From Welwitschia mirabilis (taxonomy: Eukaryota; Gnetophyta; Gnetopsida; Welwitschiales): a stretch of DNA of 53,182 bases. The position numbers and the translations under genes are program-made. A model generated the notes under the pieces. The model did no database searches and was not told where the DNA came from. It worked only from the letters and a program-made list of their open reading frames with translations. The DNA is taken from the NCBI GenBank assembly GCA_051453625.1, contig JBOZIK010000001.1:146149014-146202195 (forward strand), given 5' to 3'. This document shows positions 10,661 to 22,604 of this stretch, one piece after another; position 1 is the first letter of the stretch, and each line of letters begins with the position of its first letter.

Positions 10661-11020
10661 CATCTGGTATCTTATTGAAGAAAACAAAATGCATTTTAAA
10701 GAAATCAAAGCATTTAACTATATAAAGGAATATTATTAATTTAAACACTTTAACTTAAAATAACATTTTTACCTATGAAAGAGACTACAAATTAGGTTTG
10801 CATGATGTGTTCACATGTAATTAGAAGATGACAAAGAAAATTGTTCATCAAAAACAAACTTTGAATAAATAATTTACCTATCACAATGTTCTATTTATAG
10901 AATTTTGGAGCTTCATGTCATGTTTTGAAGTCTGACTTCTTGTATTTTATAATGAAGGAATGATCAAAGTCATCAAAGGAGCTATTAACAAATATTCTAT
11001 AAAAGTGTGTTTTTATCTTT
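10661..11020. other. AT-rich element sequence without coding signal
   Basis: Part of the internal region of the Athila-like element between the accessory ORF and the repeat field. No domain or signal recognised. Confidence 0.4.
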
Positions 11021-11029
11021 TTTTCCCAA

Positions 11030-12320
11030 TAGGGTTCAAAGAGGACCTTTGACTATTCGAAGGACTTTTCAAGCAAAAATTACATCTTTGAAGAGAATCT
11101 TTAAGCAATTAAGGTTGCTCAAAGGAGTCCTTCAAGTAGTAATTACTTTCTCAAAGGGGTCCTTCAAATTGGTGAAATAACTTAGTAGAGTAGAAGCTAT
11201 AGATTCTTGCTTTAATTTTAGTGCTTCTAATTGTCCAAAATTAGCAACTTTAATCTCTCTATTACATAAATGTGATCATAGATCTCTTGGCTTATAATAA
11301 ATACTTTATATTCTATAGACCATGAATTTCTTTGTGCAAGTTTCATGAAGCTTTAAACAAGAAATCCTCCTTAAGAGAACTCCTTCTAAAAATCTAACCT
11401 ATTTACTACTACTGCTATCACTCTTTTATTTCATGGATTCTTTTCTCCTACTATAAAAATTTGTTTCCATGATATTTATTCCATCCAACTCTTTATTGAT
11501 CCACTTTCCAGAAAATACCATTTGCATTTTATCATAGTAGTTATTCATTTTATTAGATATTCCATTTAGGTTTTTAAGACAAGCTTTTTGGTCAAAAATT
11601 AACTCATAAGATCTCTTCTAGATTCAATTAGTAATTACTTCTTCAAAGAGGATCTTCAAACAATCAAGATTGCTTAAAGGGATCCTTCGAGTATGACTTG
11701 CTTATTTAAAAGAATTATATAACAAAAATGGAGCTTAAAGGGGGTTTTTAAGAAATGAAGGTTTATTCAAAAGGTCTTTTAAGGAGTCATTATTAATATT
11801 CTTTAAAAACTTTATTATGATTTGAAATCACCCTTTGGCTCTTATTTATGAATGTAAAAATTAAAGGGGGGATTTCTTCTTCTAAAGGGGTCTTCACTTA
11901 GAAAGTCATATTATATCATATCAGTTAGGATGTTGTATGAAGGGGGGTTTTAAGGATCTTGAAGGGGTACAAGAAATGAGTGATAAATCAAGAGGAATAT
12001 AAATACAACTCATTCTTTTATTTGTTCCTACTACACTCAAGGCAGAGCTCAAAGGGGATCTTTAAGCAATGAAGGTTACTTGAAGTGAATATTTAAGCTC
12101 ATGCTAAGAGTAAAAAGGAAATAATAAAGAAGCAAAAACATGAGAGGTTTTTGAAGATACCATTAAATATGGTTAGTCATCAGTCAAAGGAATCTTTAAC
12201 AGATGGGCTATACCTTTTTACACATCATCAAAAATAGATTCCTCAGCTTATTCAAGGATTCAAAGAGGGTCTTTAAGCAATAAAGATTATTTGAAGAAGG
12301 TTCTTTAAATTGATAAAGCT
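11030..12320. repeat. Degenerate repeat field: AAAGGGGTCTTTAAGCAATGAAGG
   Basis: Variants of CAAAGAGGGTCTTTAAGCAA, continuing TGAAGGTTACTTGAAG, recur at about 11035, 11085, 11140, 11645, 11680, 11730, 12045 and 12255. They are separated by 50-500 bases of AT-rich sequence. Units often pair an AAAGGGG(A/T)CCTT half with an AAGGTTGCTCAAAGG half. Non-coding satellite-like fields between integrase and the 3' LTR are known in Tat/Ogre and Athila elements. Whether this array arose in the element or is a separate insertion cannot be told here. Confidence 0.6.
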
Positions 12321-13560
12321 GGCTAAGGATAAAGTCACAATAAGCATGAAATTTATAGTTCAATTAGAAGAAGTAGAGTTTAATTTAGAACTTTTTGAAT
12401 AAAACAAGTCTCCTCTAATAACTCATAAATTGGCATATTAGGTGCATTTGGTACTCACTCAAATCTAAATTTACAAATGGTTTTCTTTACTGTTACTTTC
12501 TAGGTATAAGTATACTTTAATGCCTTAAATAATTTCACCTAAAACAAATTTCCCAAACTAAAAATCAAGTTCTTTTCATACCCAGATTAGAAATGACCTT
12601 CAATTCCAACAACCTACTAACTCATCTTGCTACTCCTTTCCCTATTAAGGAATCCAAATGCTACCTGTATATCTTAGAATCCTCTTAGATAGAGATTAAC
12701 ATAGGATCATAGACAATGATTCTTTTCAAATTTCTATTCAAAGTGTTTACATTCCTAATCTTCATTCCTACAATTTAGTTTCTGAGGTTTTTAATTCCTT
12801 GAATGATATCCTCCAAGAGAATGAAAGGAACTGATTCAATCATGGGGAAGTTCCACCTTATTTTGGCCCCATAGTTCATCACTCGTGTACAAAATATTTG
12901 AGAATATGGGTTGTGAGCTAAGTTTTATCCTAATTGATGAGTCTAATAAGTATGATGCTTTCTTAGGACATTTTTTAGGATAGATTCATGAGTTGGAGTG
13001 AATGGTATGATAAGTGGAAGATAAAAATCTAGCTCTAAGCCTCTCTGCTCTCTTTTCTGACAAGGATTATCTGCACAGGTATGGATCTTGGGATGAATAA
13101 ATTTATTGAAACTTTTGAGACACCCATGTTATAGAGATTGGGATTCTTACTGACTCTCTACACTGCCTGCACTTACTTTTTCCAGCTAAAACTTCTAGTT
13201 AGAGGAGGTTTAAGAGGAAGAACAAATATAAGGACTGATTTTTTTGAGATCTTATTGAATTGAGTTTAGCTATTTTTATCCTTTTTCTTTATTTACTATT
13301 TTTTTGGCTTTATCTATTCTTAGAAAATGAATGTATGTTCTAGTTAAAACTCTTTTTATTGTAAAACATAAGGACTGATGTTAGCTGCATTATGAAATAA
13401 AAAATATTTTATTATAAGCATTGAATGCTTTTATTCCAATACTCATTTTTATTATTCCAAATTATAAAAATCAATTCAATGTCAAGATGTTTTATATTTA
13501 CAAAAATTTATTAATTTAACATAAATAGAAGAATGATATATTTATTCAAATGTTTTGAAT
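12321..13560. other. Internal element or inserted sequence, unrecognised
   Basis: Less AT-rich than its surroundings. On the plus strand about 12721-12930 one frame is nearly open (with words like NLVSEVFNSLNDILQENE and VPPYFGPIVHH), but it has no recognised family and is closed on both sides. I cannot assign it. Confidence 0.35.
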
Positions 13561-13721
13561 GTTGAAATAAAACAATGGTATCCTGTGCAACATTTACTTT
13601 TTCTTTTAAGGTTTACTTAGCTTGAAGAAAATATTAGAGACTAACCATTTCTCAGATGACACCTGGAAAGTGATTGTCTTCTTTATAATTTCAAGCCAAA
13701 AATCCTTTATTTTAAGAAAGA

Positions 13722-13800
13722 NNNNNNNNNNNNNNNNNNNNNNNNNNNNNNNNNNNNNNNNNNNNNNNNNNNNNNNNNNNNNNNNNNNNNNNNNNNNNNN
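13722..13800. other. Assembly gap (79 N)
   Basis: Run of N next to the LTR-like fragment at 13801. Confidence 1.
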
Positions 13801-13990
13801 TCCCTTGATGGAGTTCTCACAGCTACCTTATTACACCCCCAAAGGCCCCTCTTAGGAATATTTACCCTAGTGTACTTATAGTAGGAAATTTCTCTTTCTT
13901 CTTCTCCTCTTTTTTTTTTTTTTGTTTTTTAAACATAGAATAAATAATTGCATAGGTACTTCTATTTCCTTCATCACCAGTCATTCTTAT
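13801..13990. repeat. LTR-like fragment shared with the right end of the window
   Basis: GGAGTT, then CAAAGG..CCTCT..GAA.A.TTTACCCTAGTG, followed by a T/C-rich tract, matches the order of words at about 52922-53075 (GGAGTTTCC, CAAAGGTTCCTCTC, TTTACCCTAGTG, TTCTCCTTCACTC, poly-T). The 52.8-kb copy lies beside a tRNA-primer-site-like sequence, so both are probably fragments of one LTR family. Confidence 0.55.
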
Positions 13991-14029
13991 CATTTATCAC
14001 TTTCTACTTCTTAAAGTCTTACTAATTCT

Positions 14030-14164
14030 NNNNNNNNNNNNNNNNNNNNNNNNNNNNNNNNNNNNNNNNNNNNNNNNNNNNNNNNNNNNNNNNNNNNNNN
14101 NNNNNNNNNNNNNNNNNNNNNNNNNNNNNNNNNNNNNNNNNNNNNNNNNNNNNNNNNNNNNNNN
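14030..14164. other. Assembly gap (135 N)
   Basis: Run of N beside the (AT)n tract, close to the end of the integrase remnant. Confidence 1.
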
Positions 14165-14225
<61 letters not shown>

Positions 14226-14236
14226 TATATATATAT
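14165..14236. repeat. (AT)n microsatellite
   Basis: About 70 bases of almost pure TA dinucleotide beginning directly after the gap. Confidence 0.95.
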
Positions 14237-14239
14237 AAT

Positions 14240-15330
14240 AAGATTGTGGAGGAAGACGTATGAGTAGAATTCTTTCCACCTTATAAGTTTGTTCAATTTC
14301 TTGTAAGAGTAAATCTTCCTCTACATAAGTTTTGATTTTATGACCATTGGCTTGATAGTTATCTTTAGTTTCTTCATTAAACACTTCTGTTGCTCCATTA
14401 GGTAGAATTTTTATTAGAGTGTATGGTCCAATTCATTTTTAGTGTACTTTTATTTAGAGGAGATATATTTATGATTTAAAACCGAAACTTTATCTTCAAT
14501 TTTAAAATTAGTTTTTCGAACATTATGGTCATGCCACTCTTTTACTTGTTTTTGGATTAATTATTTTCTTATTAAGGTTTTTCTTCTATCTTCATCTAAT
14601 TTATCCATGTTTTAGATCCATTATTTTAGAGATTTGCTAGATTATGATCTAATTTTTTAGCCAATTTATAGGATACTAATCTTAATTCAGTAGGCAGAGT
14701 TGCTTTATTACCATAGAATAACTCATAGGGTGTGAAACCTGTACTATTTTTCAAATTATCCTATAGGCCCATAAAGCTTCAAGAAGTTTATATTCCTAAT
14801 CAATCATTTTAGTATTTATTATTTTAGTTAGAATTTGGTTTAATTCCCTATTTGTAACCTTAGCTTAACTGTTGGATTGAGGGTCATAAGAAGAGAAGAT
14901 TTTATGATGGACTTCATACATAGACAAAAACTTCCCAAAGGTTTGACTAGTGAAATGAGTCTCTCTATCTGATATAAGATTCCTAGGCATATCAAACTTG
15001 TGAAAGATATTCTTAGATAATAATTTTATTATAGTTTTAGTGGAATAGTTAGGAATAACCTTAGCTTTAGTCCATTTAGCTAAATAATCCACATAGACTA
15101 GAATGTATTCTTTTTTATTGGATTTTGGATTAATGGAATCAATGAAATCTATTTCCCAGTCATCAAAGGACTCTAAGGTTTAAATCCATTATTGGGGCAT
15201 ATCTATTACTTTGAACCATGCTTCCTCTCTTTGACATTGTCACATCCTTTAGTCTAATTAAAAAAGTCCTTAAATAAAGAAGGCCAATAATATCCTATAT
15301 TTAAAATTTTTATAGTTGTTATTTTTCCTT
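14240..15330 (-). pseudogene. Integrase of the Athila-like element (degenerate)
   Basis: On the minus strand the N-terminal part shows GYYW..LFKDF at about 15300, the usual start of the zinc-binding region in gypsy integrases. The catalytic core is the open stretch 15092-14865: DYLAKWTKAKVIP (first Asp in DY), then KNIFHKFDMPRNLISDRETHF (second Asp in ISD) and YDPQSN, where HPQ is usual. The wording is that of Athila/Tat integrases. The frame is closed by stops on both sides, so no functional product is expected. It would have inserted the element's cDNA into chromosomal DNA. Confidence 0.85.
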
Positions 15331-15539
15331 CATAATAAAATCCTCCTTCCTTTGCATGAAAAGTTTGTAGAAGATCCTTTTAATTAGGCTTACCAACGCA
15401 TCTTTTAATAATATCATCCTTACAAAATCTAAAGGAGATCTTGTTCTCTCATATATGATCTTTTTACTTCTCTTAACAACTACTTTTCCTCATAATACAT
15501 TAAGTAAGGAAGTATCTTCTTATTACTAAGAAGTTAGTA

Positions 15540-16020
15540 ATATTTGCCAACCAAGGTGTTTATTACAAACTTGCTAAATGTTTATTACAAGAACTATTTT
15601 GAATGTCCAATTATTTAGCCTCTTTAAGAAACTCCAATCTAGATAGATGATCAGTAACCAAATTCTCTATTTTCTTATTATTTAGTATCTTAAGATCTAA
15701 TTCCTACATCAAAAGTATCCATCTTATGATTCTATAAGTTGATTCCTTTTTGTTCATTAAAATCCATATAACACTATGATCCATGTGAATTTTAACCTCG
15801 TAACATAGGATACAATGCCTAAACTTGTCTAATAATACCATTATGGCTAGCATCTCCTTTTCTGTAATTGTGTAGTTTCATTATGTAGAATTTAGATTCT
15901 TACTTATGCAAGTAATAGTATAGGGTTTACAATTATTATCTTTCTACCCTAAAACAACACCAACAACATACTGTGAAGAATTTGTTATAGTGTGAAAAGT
16001 TTTGTTCTAATCTTTTTTTT
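15540..16020 (-). pseudogene. RNase H of the Athila-like element (degenerate)
   Basis: The minus strand reads NYTITEKEMLAIMVLLDKFR and then VKIHMDHS at about 15880-15760. This is the conserved core of gypsy RNase H (TEKE with catalytic Glu, and TDHxAL, here MDHSVI). It lies directly downstream of the RT on the same strand, as in the usual pol order. Stops and an Asn/Ser change show decay. Confidence 0.8.
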
Positions 16021-16099
16021 TGTAAAATAAAGGCCTTGAATAATTTATCTTTAAGAATTTGAAAAGCTTTTTGGCATTCTTACATCCATTCAGAGGGCA

Positions 16100-16860
16100 T
16101 ATCTTTTTGTAAAAGGTTACTTAATGGTATAGCAATTTTACTAAAATTAGCAATGAATTTGCTATAATACTCCACATGAACCAAAAATGATATTGGTTCT
16201 CTTAGTTTAATTATGAAGGAATTTTTTTAATGACATTAATATTTTAGTAATTAGTTTCAATTCCTCTTACTAATATCCTATGGCCTAAAATAATTCCTTT
16301 AGCCATCATGAAATTACTTTAGACCAACTCAATTTCAAATTATTTTCTTCACATTAAGCTAGTATAGCTTCCCATCTTTTTGAAGCTTTCTCAAAATCAT
16401 TTCTGAAGGTTGAGAAGTCATCCATGAAAAATATTAACTAACCTTTCTATCATGTCTTGAAAAATACTATTCACTAGCCTCTGAAAAGTGGCTAGTACAT
16501 TACATAACCCGAAAGATAAAACCTTAGAAAAATATGCACTCCATTTCTAAGTAAAAGTAGTTTTTGTGTGGTTTTTAAGATCTATGGAAATTTGGTTATA
16601 CCCACTATACCCATTAAAGAAACTATATTATTTTTGACCAGAAATTCTTTATAAAACCTAATCCACAAAGATAAGGAAAAATGATCCTTATAAGTAGAAA
16701 CATTTAGTAACCTAAAATCTATGCATCCTTTCCATTTATTATTCTTCTTAAGAACTACTATCATAGGACTTACCCCTTCTGAATCAAAAATAGAGTAAAT
16801 AAATCCTACTTTTAATAGTCTTAAAATTTCATTCTTGATCACATCTTGTATATGAGGATT
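16100..16860 (-). pseudogene. Reverse transcriptase of the Athila-like element (degenerate)
   Basis: The minus-strand stretch 16842-16582 shows GVSPMIVVLKKNNKWKGCID followed by FRLLN and KDHF, the first RT blocks of Ty3/gypsy. Further on are FSKVLSFGLCNVLATFQRLV and the catalytic box FMDD at 16428-16417, here intact. It continues FSTFRNDFEKASKRWEAILA, CEENNLKLSW and GIILGH. The CEExNLxLxW...GIxLGH wording points to the Athila/Tat branch. Several stops and frame changes separate the blocks, so the gene is dead although the active-site codons survive. Confidence 0.88.
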
Positions 16861-17059
16861 GCATATTCTTTTTAGTTACCTCAGAAGCTTTATGGTAGTA
16901 TCTAAATGAATTTTATGTTGATATATTATAGTGTTACTCTAGTAATATCTTCATGAGTCTAAGAAAAAGCATTAGTGCAGTTAGCCAACATCCTTTTTAA
17001 TTTTCTCTTTTTAGAATTAATTAAATTCCCATTGATAATTAAAGGTCTATTTTCCTAAA

Positions 17060-17620
17060 TTTGAATGTATTCTAAATTTCTTCAAGAGGAGGTTTCTCAA
17101 GCTCCTCTTCTTTTTCTACTAGTTCAATAGTCAAGGAGTGGTCTCTTCTTTTAACCTATTATTCTGCTAATAATTGTTAAGCTTCTTTTAAGAGGATCAT
17201 GTTAGCACTATCCCCCGTATTAATAAAGAAGTGTTTAATTTCTACCTTATTAGATATTTTTATTTTCTACACCAAGTCTCTTAGACTAATCCTCATTACT
17301 CCCTTTCTAGCATAAATAATTGCCTTACCTATTACCATCTAAGGTCTTCCTAGAATGATAGGATGAGTATTCCCTTTTGTCTTCATGACAAATAAATCCA
17401 CTATATATCTAAATTCTTGTAGTTCTATTAAGGTATTCTCCATTATTTCCTCTAGTTTTACTATTGAGCCATCTACCATGTAAACTTATCCATTATATGA
17501 AGTTAACTGAGGACTTATAGTTGTTAAAATATGTCACGGAAAATGAGATTAATAATCACCCCTAAATCCACCAAAGCTTGTATTTTATAGGCACCTTCAA
17601 TAATTATATCAATTAATGGT
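17060..17620 (-). pseudogene. Aspartic protease region of the Athila-like element (degenerate)
   Basis: At about 17600-17530 the minus strand reads IQALVDLGVIINL, matching the Athila protease active site, usually xALxDLGASIN; the DLG is at 17568-17560. At about 17370-17330 it reads HPIILGRP, the conserved late protease block. Stops lie between them. The protease would have processed the Gag-Pol polyprotein. Confidence 0.75.
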
Positions 17621-17639
17621 ATTCCGGGGTTACTATACT

Positions 17640-18720
17640 TTGTAATTTGATTTTATTGAAGAGCTTAAGTAGAGCCCTAAGATACTGAACTCTTTTAGTT
17701 TATTCCTTTATTGATTATTTATTGTTAGTTTTCTCTTTCTTTTTATTACTCCACTTTTTACTACACGCATTTGCTTCTAATACAAGGGGATGTATTTCAA
17801 CATTTTTACTAAAGGTAAGATAGCTAAGGTATCTTATAAAGTTCTAATAAGCTATTTTACATCCTTTCCTTCTTTTTTTGAATTTTTTTTATTATCTTAT
17901 TTCTAATTGGAAATGGCAAAGGATCATCCATTTCTTATTCTGTTGAATTACTTTCAACCATGCTTTTATTTTTCTTGGTTCCTTTTTGTTTAAAGGAGCT
18001 AAAAGATGTCTTCTACCTGATCTAGTTCTAATAGATTTACAACTAGCTTATCTTGGATTTGATTAGGATTGTGTAGTTATAGAAGGTTCTTCAATTTTTT
18101 TTTAATTTATCTAGTTGTTGATGGTGACTAGATTCCCCTTCTTGATTTCTCCAATTCTTAAAATAATCATATCTTTTAGATTGCATAAATTTTTATATTG
18201 AAGTTTCTTTCTTACATTTCCATTTTCTGGTTTGGTTAGGATATAGCTTCTTCTTAATATGAGAAGTATTAATAAGATTATAATTAATTCTATTAATATC
18301 TAATCATTCTATGAGACTTACCATCCACAAGCATTCTATAGGATGGTGATTCTTCTCATTATAATATTCATAGGTTTTTACTTCTTTTTCTTATTTTTAT
18401 CTAGTAATCTCATCTATTAGAACTTCTATTCTTTTATTAGTTCTTTCTAATATGCTTGCATGCTTAGTCTCTATTTCTTTCCCTACCAGAACTTTATTAC
18501 CATTTCTCTTCCATTTTTCATCATTTTAAGTCCATCCTTGACTCATTCTATATAATTTGTCTATATTGGTTTTAATCTCTTGGGTGCTACCACTCTTGAT
18601 GCTTCCCTTGTAAAGAATATCTAGCTTCTCTAAATAATTACTCCATAGACCTATTAACAAGGCTTTCATTTGTTCATTAAAAGTACATCTTACCAGTAAA
18701 ATACAATATATATTCATGAA
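17640..18720 (-). pseudogene. gag remnant of the Athila-like element
   Basis: The stretch 18717-18526 reads CTFNEQMKALLIGLWSNYL and GSIKSGSTQEIKTNIDKLYR, similar in spacing to the gypsy Gag core in which a GGS..xK..xEA..LID block follows an RxxLD-like helix. It lies between the 5' LTR and the protease. Below it the frame is broken and Ser/Lys-rich. I identify it mainly by position and this short similarity. Confidence 0.55.
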
Positions 18721-18870
18721 TTCATCAAACCAATATAATTATTAACATTTTGGCTTGGAGTTTCTTTCTTGCCTTTCTAGTCATTTTTCTTATAGTTATC
18801 CTTATAATTATTAACATTTTGATAAAAAATTGATGTGAGACCATTATTTTTATATATGGATCATCAAAAT

Positions 18871-18883
18871 GATTCTAATAAGA
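18871..18883 (-). other. Possible decayed primer-binding site
   Basis: The minus strand reads TATTAGAATCATTTTG. This differs from the tRNA-iMet-type site plus common flank TATCAGAGCCATTTTG only by three transitions (two C to T, one G to A). It lies about 24 bases inside the inferred end of the 5' LTR, rather far, so this is tentative. Confidence 0.3.
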
Positions 18884-18906
18884 TCAAGGTTATTTAAATT
18901 GAAGTG

Positions 18907-20331
18907 TGTATGAAAAATATATGACCAATTAAAGTTGGATCAACCTCGAGAAATATTCCTAGATATATTTATGCAAGGTAGTCTATCATGTTATAGCCTA
19001 ACTGACTTTACAACATTATCACATCATCATGTGATATTATTACCTTTTTTTTTTAAAATCCTCATTAAATTGGATTAATTTTGATTCTTGCACATTATTA
19101 CTTCTATGAGATTATTTGCCCCACTATTCTATGATTTATTTTTCTATTTTATACATATATATTTTAAATCCTTATTGATTTGGCTAAAATTAAACTCTTA
19201 CATAACTTCCTATTTTCATGAGATTCCTTACACCTTATTATGGGATTTCTTTCCTTGTATTAAACTCTTATAAGTTAAATATTAGGGGATAAGTTAGGTA
19301 AATTATTTGAAAATATATCCTAAATTAAATAGGCCTATTTTTATGCTATTGTAAGAGAATATCATGATGCATGTAAGGGATAAAATTAAACTATTTAAGT
19401 TTAGCCTTATGAGAGTTGTATAACCTAAATAAATTAATCTAGTTAAGTTTACAATGTATAGATTAAGGCTATTCTATATGGATTAAACTTTATGTAAGAT
19501 CATCCTTACATAATATATTAAGATAAACCCTCCTTAGAGGGTAATGTAATTACACTTATTACCTAAAGTCTTATAAAATATAGTGATTCAAGATTAAGAA
19601 GTAGAATATAGGAATGATACCAATGGTAACATGCAATTCCCATTTTATAAACTATTTTACATCATACTAATCATTATTAAATACAATAAAAAGTTATACC
19701 TCACACATGTTATTCCTTGTGCAATAGGAAAGTAAATTCTAAGTGAAAATATACATATTAAAAATAACATATAAAATTAAAATAAAATAATGAAATAATT
19801 CCCACTTAGATGTGTAAACCATTTATGGAAATACTATTATGCCATTATAATATTACGAAACATGAAGAATAAAGAATCCTAGAGCATAGGATCCATCTTG
19901 TACTTGAAATAACTAAAATAGAGTCTAGAAAAAGACTAGTCTCATAAATAAAATAAATAAAATGGAGTTTGAAAAATGACTAGTATTATAACTATGACAA
20001 ATAAAATAGAGTCTAGCCAAGGACTAGTTTCATAATGATAAATAAAATAGAGTTTTGGAAAGTACTAAAGTCATAAGTTTAACAAATAAAATAAAGTCTA
20101 TAAAAAGACTAATCTTATAAGTGTTATACTAAAATAGAGTTTAGAAAGGGACCACTCTTATAACTATGGTAGATAAAACAAGGTCTAGTCCCTTAATTGT
20201 GATAATTATAGTTTGAAAAACAACTAGTCTCATAATAGTGATAAATAAAATGCAATCTAGAAAAGAACCCATATTTTTCCTTTTAAAAAAACAGTAGTTA
20301 GACTTATTAGAATAATGTGTACTTAATAACC
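18907..20331 (-). mobile_element. 5' LTR (partial) of the Athila-like element
   Basis: It aligns from TGTATGAAAAATATATGACC with the LTR at 4781 and stays alignable through the shared satellite to ...CTTATTAGAATAATGTGTACTTAA, where a gap begins. After the gap I can no longer align the two, so the outer part of this LTR is missing, rearranged or misassembled. It lies upstream of gag on the minus strand, as a 5' LTR should. Confidence 0.7.
19905..20275. repeat. ~44-bp satellite in the 5' LTR (about 9 copies)
   Basis: Units such as ATAAATAAAATAGAGTCTAG followed by AAAAGGACTAGT..CATAA. These are better conserved than in the 3' LTR copy. See the entry at 5815. Confidence 0.8.
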
Positions 20332-20431
20332 NNNNNNNNNNNNNNNNNNNNNNNNNNNNNNNNNNNNNNNNNNNNNNNNNNNNNNNNNNNNNNNNNNNNN
20401 NNNNNNNNNNNNNNNNNNNNNNNNNNNNNNN
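20332..20431. other. Assembly gap (100 N)
   Basis: Conventional 100-N gap; similarity between the two Athila-like LTRs stops here. Confidence 1.
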
Positions 20432-22604
20432 ATAGAGGTGGATGACAACCATGGAGTTAAGATCTATAAATCCAGTAATAGAACATGATTACTCAACAAT
20501 AAGTAAGTGAACATTTTTTTTCCTCCTTTTGTAATATAGTTTAACTATTTAGTTTTGCATAATAAAATATAGTAGAAATATGAACAATAGAGTTTTTAGA
20601 AATGAATCAATATGTAAATGTAATAGAGTTAGATTTAAGAAAAAATCATTTAGACCTTTAAAATAATTTGAGGTATATCTAGACATGAATTAATAAATCA
20701 TTATAATATAGTTTAATCCCTTATTATTTTAGAGAATAGTTTTATATTTTATTTCAACAAATTCTTTGTTCTTAAATGATTAAGTAAGGATAAATCTACC
20801 ACAATTAATAAAGGAACTACCTTTTTATGATGTACATATCATCCTTTTGAGGCTAAGGGTAGTGGATTATTCCCAAAGTACTTATAGTTAGGATTTTACT
20901 TTAAGACTCTACTATGAGTCTGACTAGGTTTTTACATGAGGTTCCTTACCCTAAAATGCAAAAAAAAAAAAAAAAAAAAAAAAATCACCCAATATGCATA
21001 GCATAGAAAAGCATATAACAAAGAAAATGTAATGGTAATAAAAGACTAGAGTAAAAGGATTTACTTGCTAACTTAGTAAAAATGGTATAGAGTCTTATAT
21101 ATGAACGTTTCCTTATTAGATCTTAAATAAAACCTACTAGTAATGTTACCATAATAGAACTAATATTATTACCTTTCTTTTGTTTAATTCCTCACTACTA
21201 GATTTCTTACTTCATGTATCCTACTAGTGTTGGACCTTTTCTCTTTCCCTTAAAATGATTTTCTTGTTATTATTCTATAGGATGTTTATAATTTCTTTTA
21301 GAATTTTTACTTAAGGAGGATTACTAATTTTTAAGATTTCTTCTAAACTTAAGGTTTTATGACTTTTAACTTTTTCTTTCTTTCTTTATTTTTTTTATTT
21401 TGTTTAAATTTTTTTTATTTGTTTAATACATACATCTACTAGAATTCCATTTCATCTTCTTCTTTTTAGAAGATTCCTAGTTTTATTATGTTCCATGCCT
21501 AGCCATGCATCAAATAAAAGATAAAAAAAAATAAAGCACAAGAAAACTTTTTTGCTATCTTCCATATAAAATGGTATAGCTTGTTGCCTAATCTTTAATC
21601 ATACCTTGTATAAATTATTCCAGGATTAGATGCATGATACTTGATATATTAAAATAAGGGAAGGAAAAAAACAAAAACTCACTTATAATAAAAAACATTC
21701 TACCTTCCAAGAATTAACCCATGATTTACATGCTTGTATTTTTTTTTAAAATAGTTTTCCATGCTCTATAGAAAACGTGACTAAGAAGGATTTATAAAAA
21801 TAACTTCATGCTCGTAGCACAAAATTTTCATTTCATGAAAAACTACATACATGGTTTTTATTTTCCTTTAATTAATGCATAAATATAGATTTTATACCAT
21901 TATGTACATAATACTATTTATAAGATTAATGCCTTCTAAACCACATCATAGATATAATGATACTATACCAAATCTAGAATATAAGATATCACCATTTTAC
22001 TTATGTAAAATTTAAAAGTAATCATAGGATAATTTTATAAGTATGTTAATTTGAGAGTAATAAATATTAAAATTATCCATATTAAACTTCCCATTTTTAG
22101 TTAGCATATGCAAACAACATAGTATATATTAAATGTAAATTAATCCAAAGTCTTAACAACAAAAAACATAATATAGCAAGTAGTTAAATATAAAATTTTT
22201 TAATATCTAATAGCATAAAGTCATACTCATGAGTTTTGTATTTGTCTCAATACTTATAGAATTTATCTATTAACTAGAATAAAAATGAAAATTATTGGGT
22301 TATGACATAAACTACATTACTAAGTAGTATAAAGTAACTTCAACTATAATAGATGATGCTAGAGTTATTATAAGATATTAAAATAAAATATACTATTCTT
22401 ATTTGATCATCCCAAGGTTATCATTATGATGAAGAAACTTATTTTTACAATAAGATATTAAATAATCTAATGAGAAAATGTGAAATAGTTCACTAAGTTG
22501 TAATCCCTTATTATCCATAAATCAACACTGAAGGAGAATTTACAAATTCAAAGTTAAAAAAGATTCTATAGAAAAGAGTAAAATAAAATAAAAACATTAG
22601 TCTT
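20432..22604. other. AT-rich spacer with a 25-base poly(A)
   Basis: No gene seen. A pure A run lies at 20960-20984, possibly the tail of a retroposed sequence. The sequence just upstream of it (about 20400-20950) has no recognised origin. The rest is AT-rich with no motif I can name. Confidence 0.5.

Noticed and set aside
12721-12930. Nearly open plus-strand frame in the Athila-like element
   Set aside because: Has stops, no recognised family, and no support from neighbours; kept only as a note.
13997-14384. Ile-Tyr repeat frames near 14.2 kb
   Set aside because: Translation of (AT)n and N; only the last part might be integrase tail.
20960-20984. Poly(A) as the tail of a processed pseudogene or LINE
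   Set aside because: No recognisable coding or element sequence upstream of it; could be a simple A expansion.
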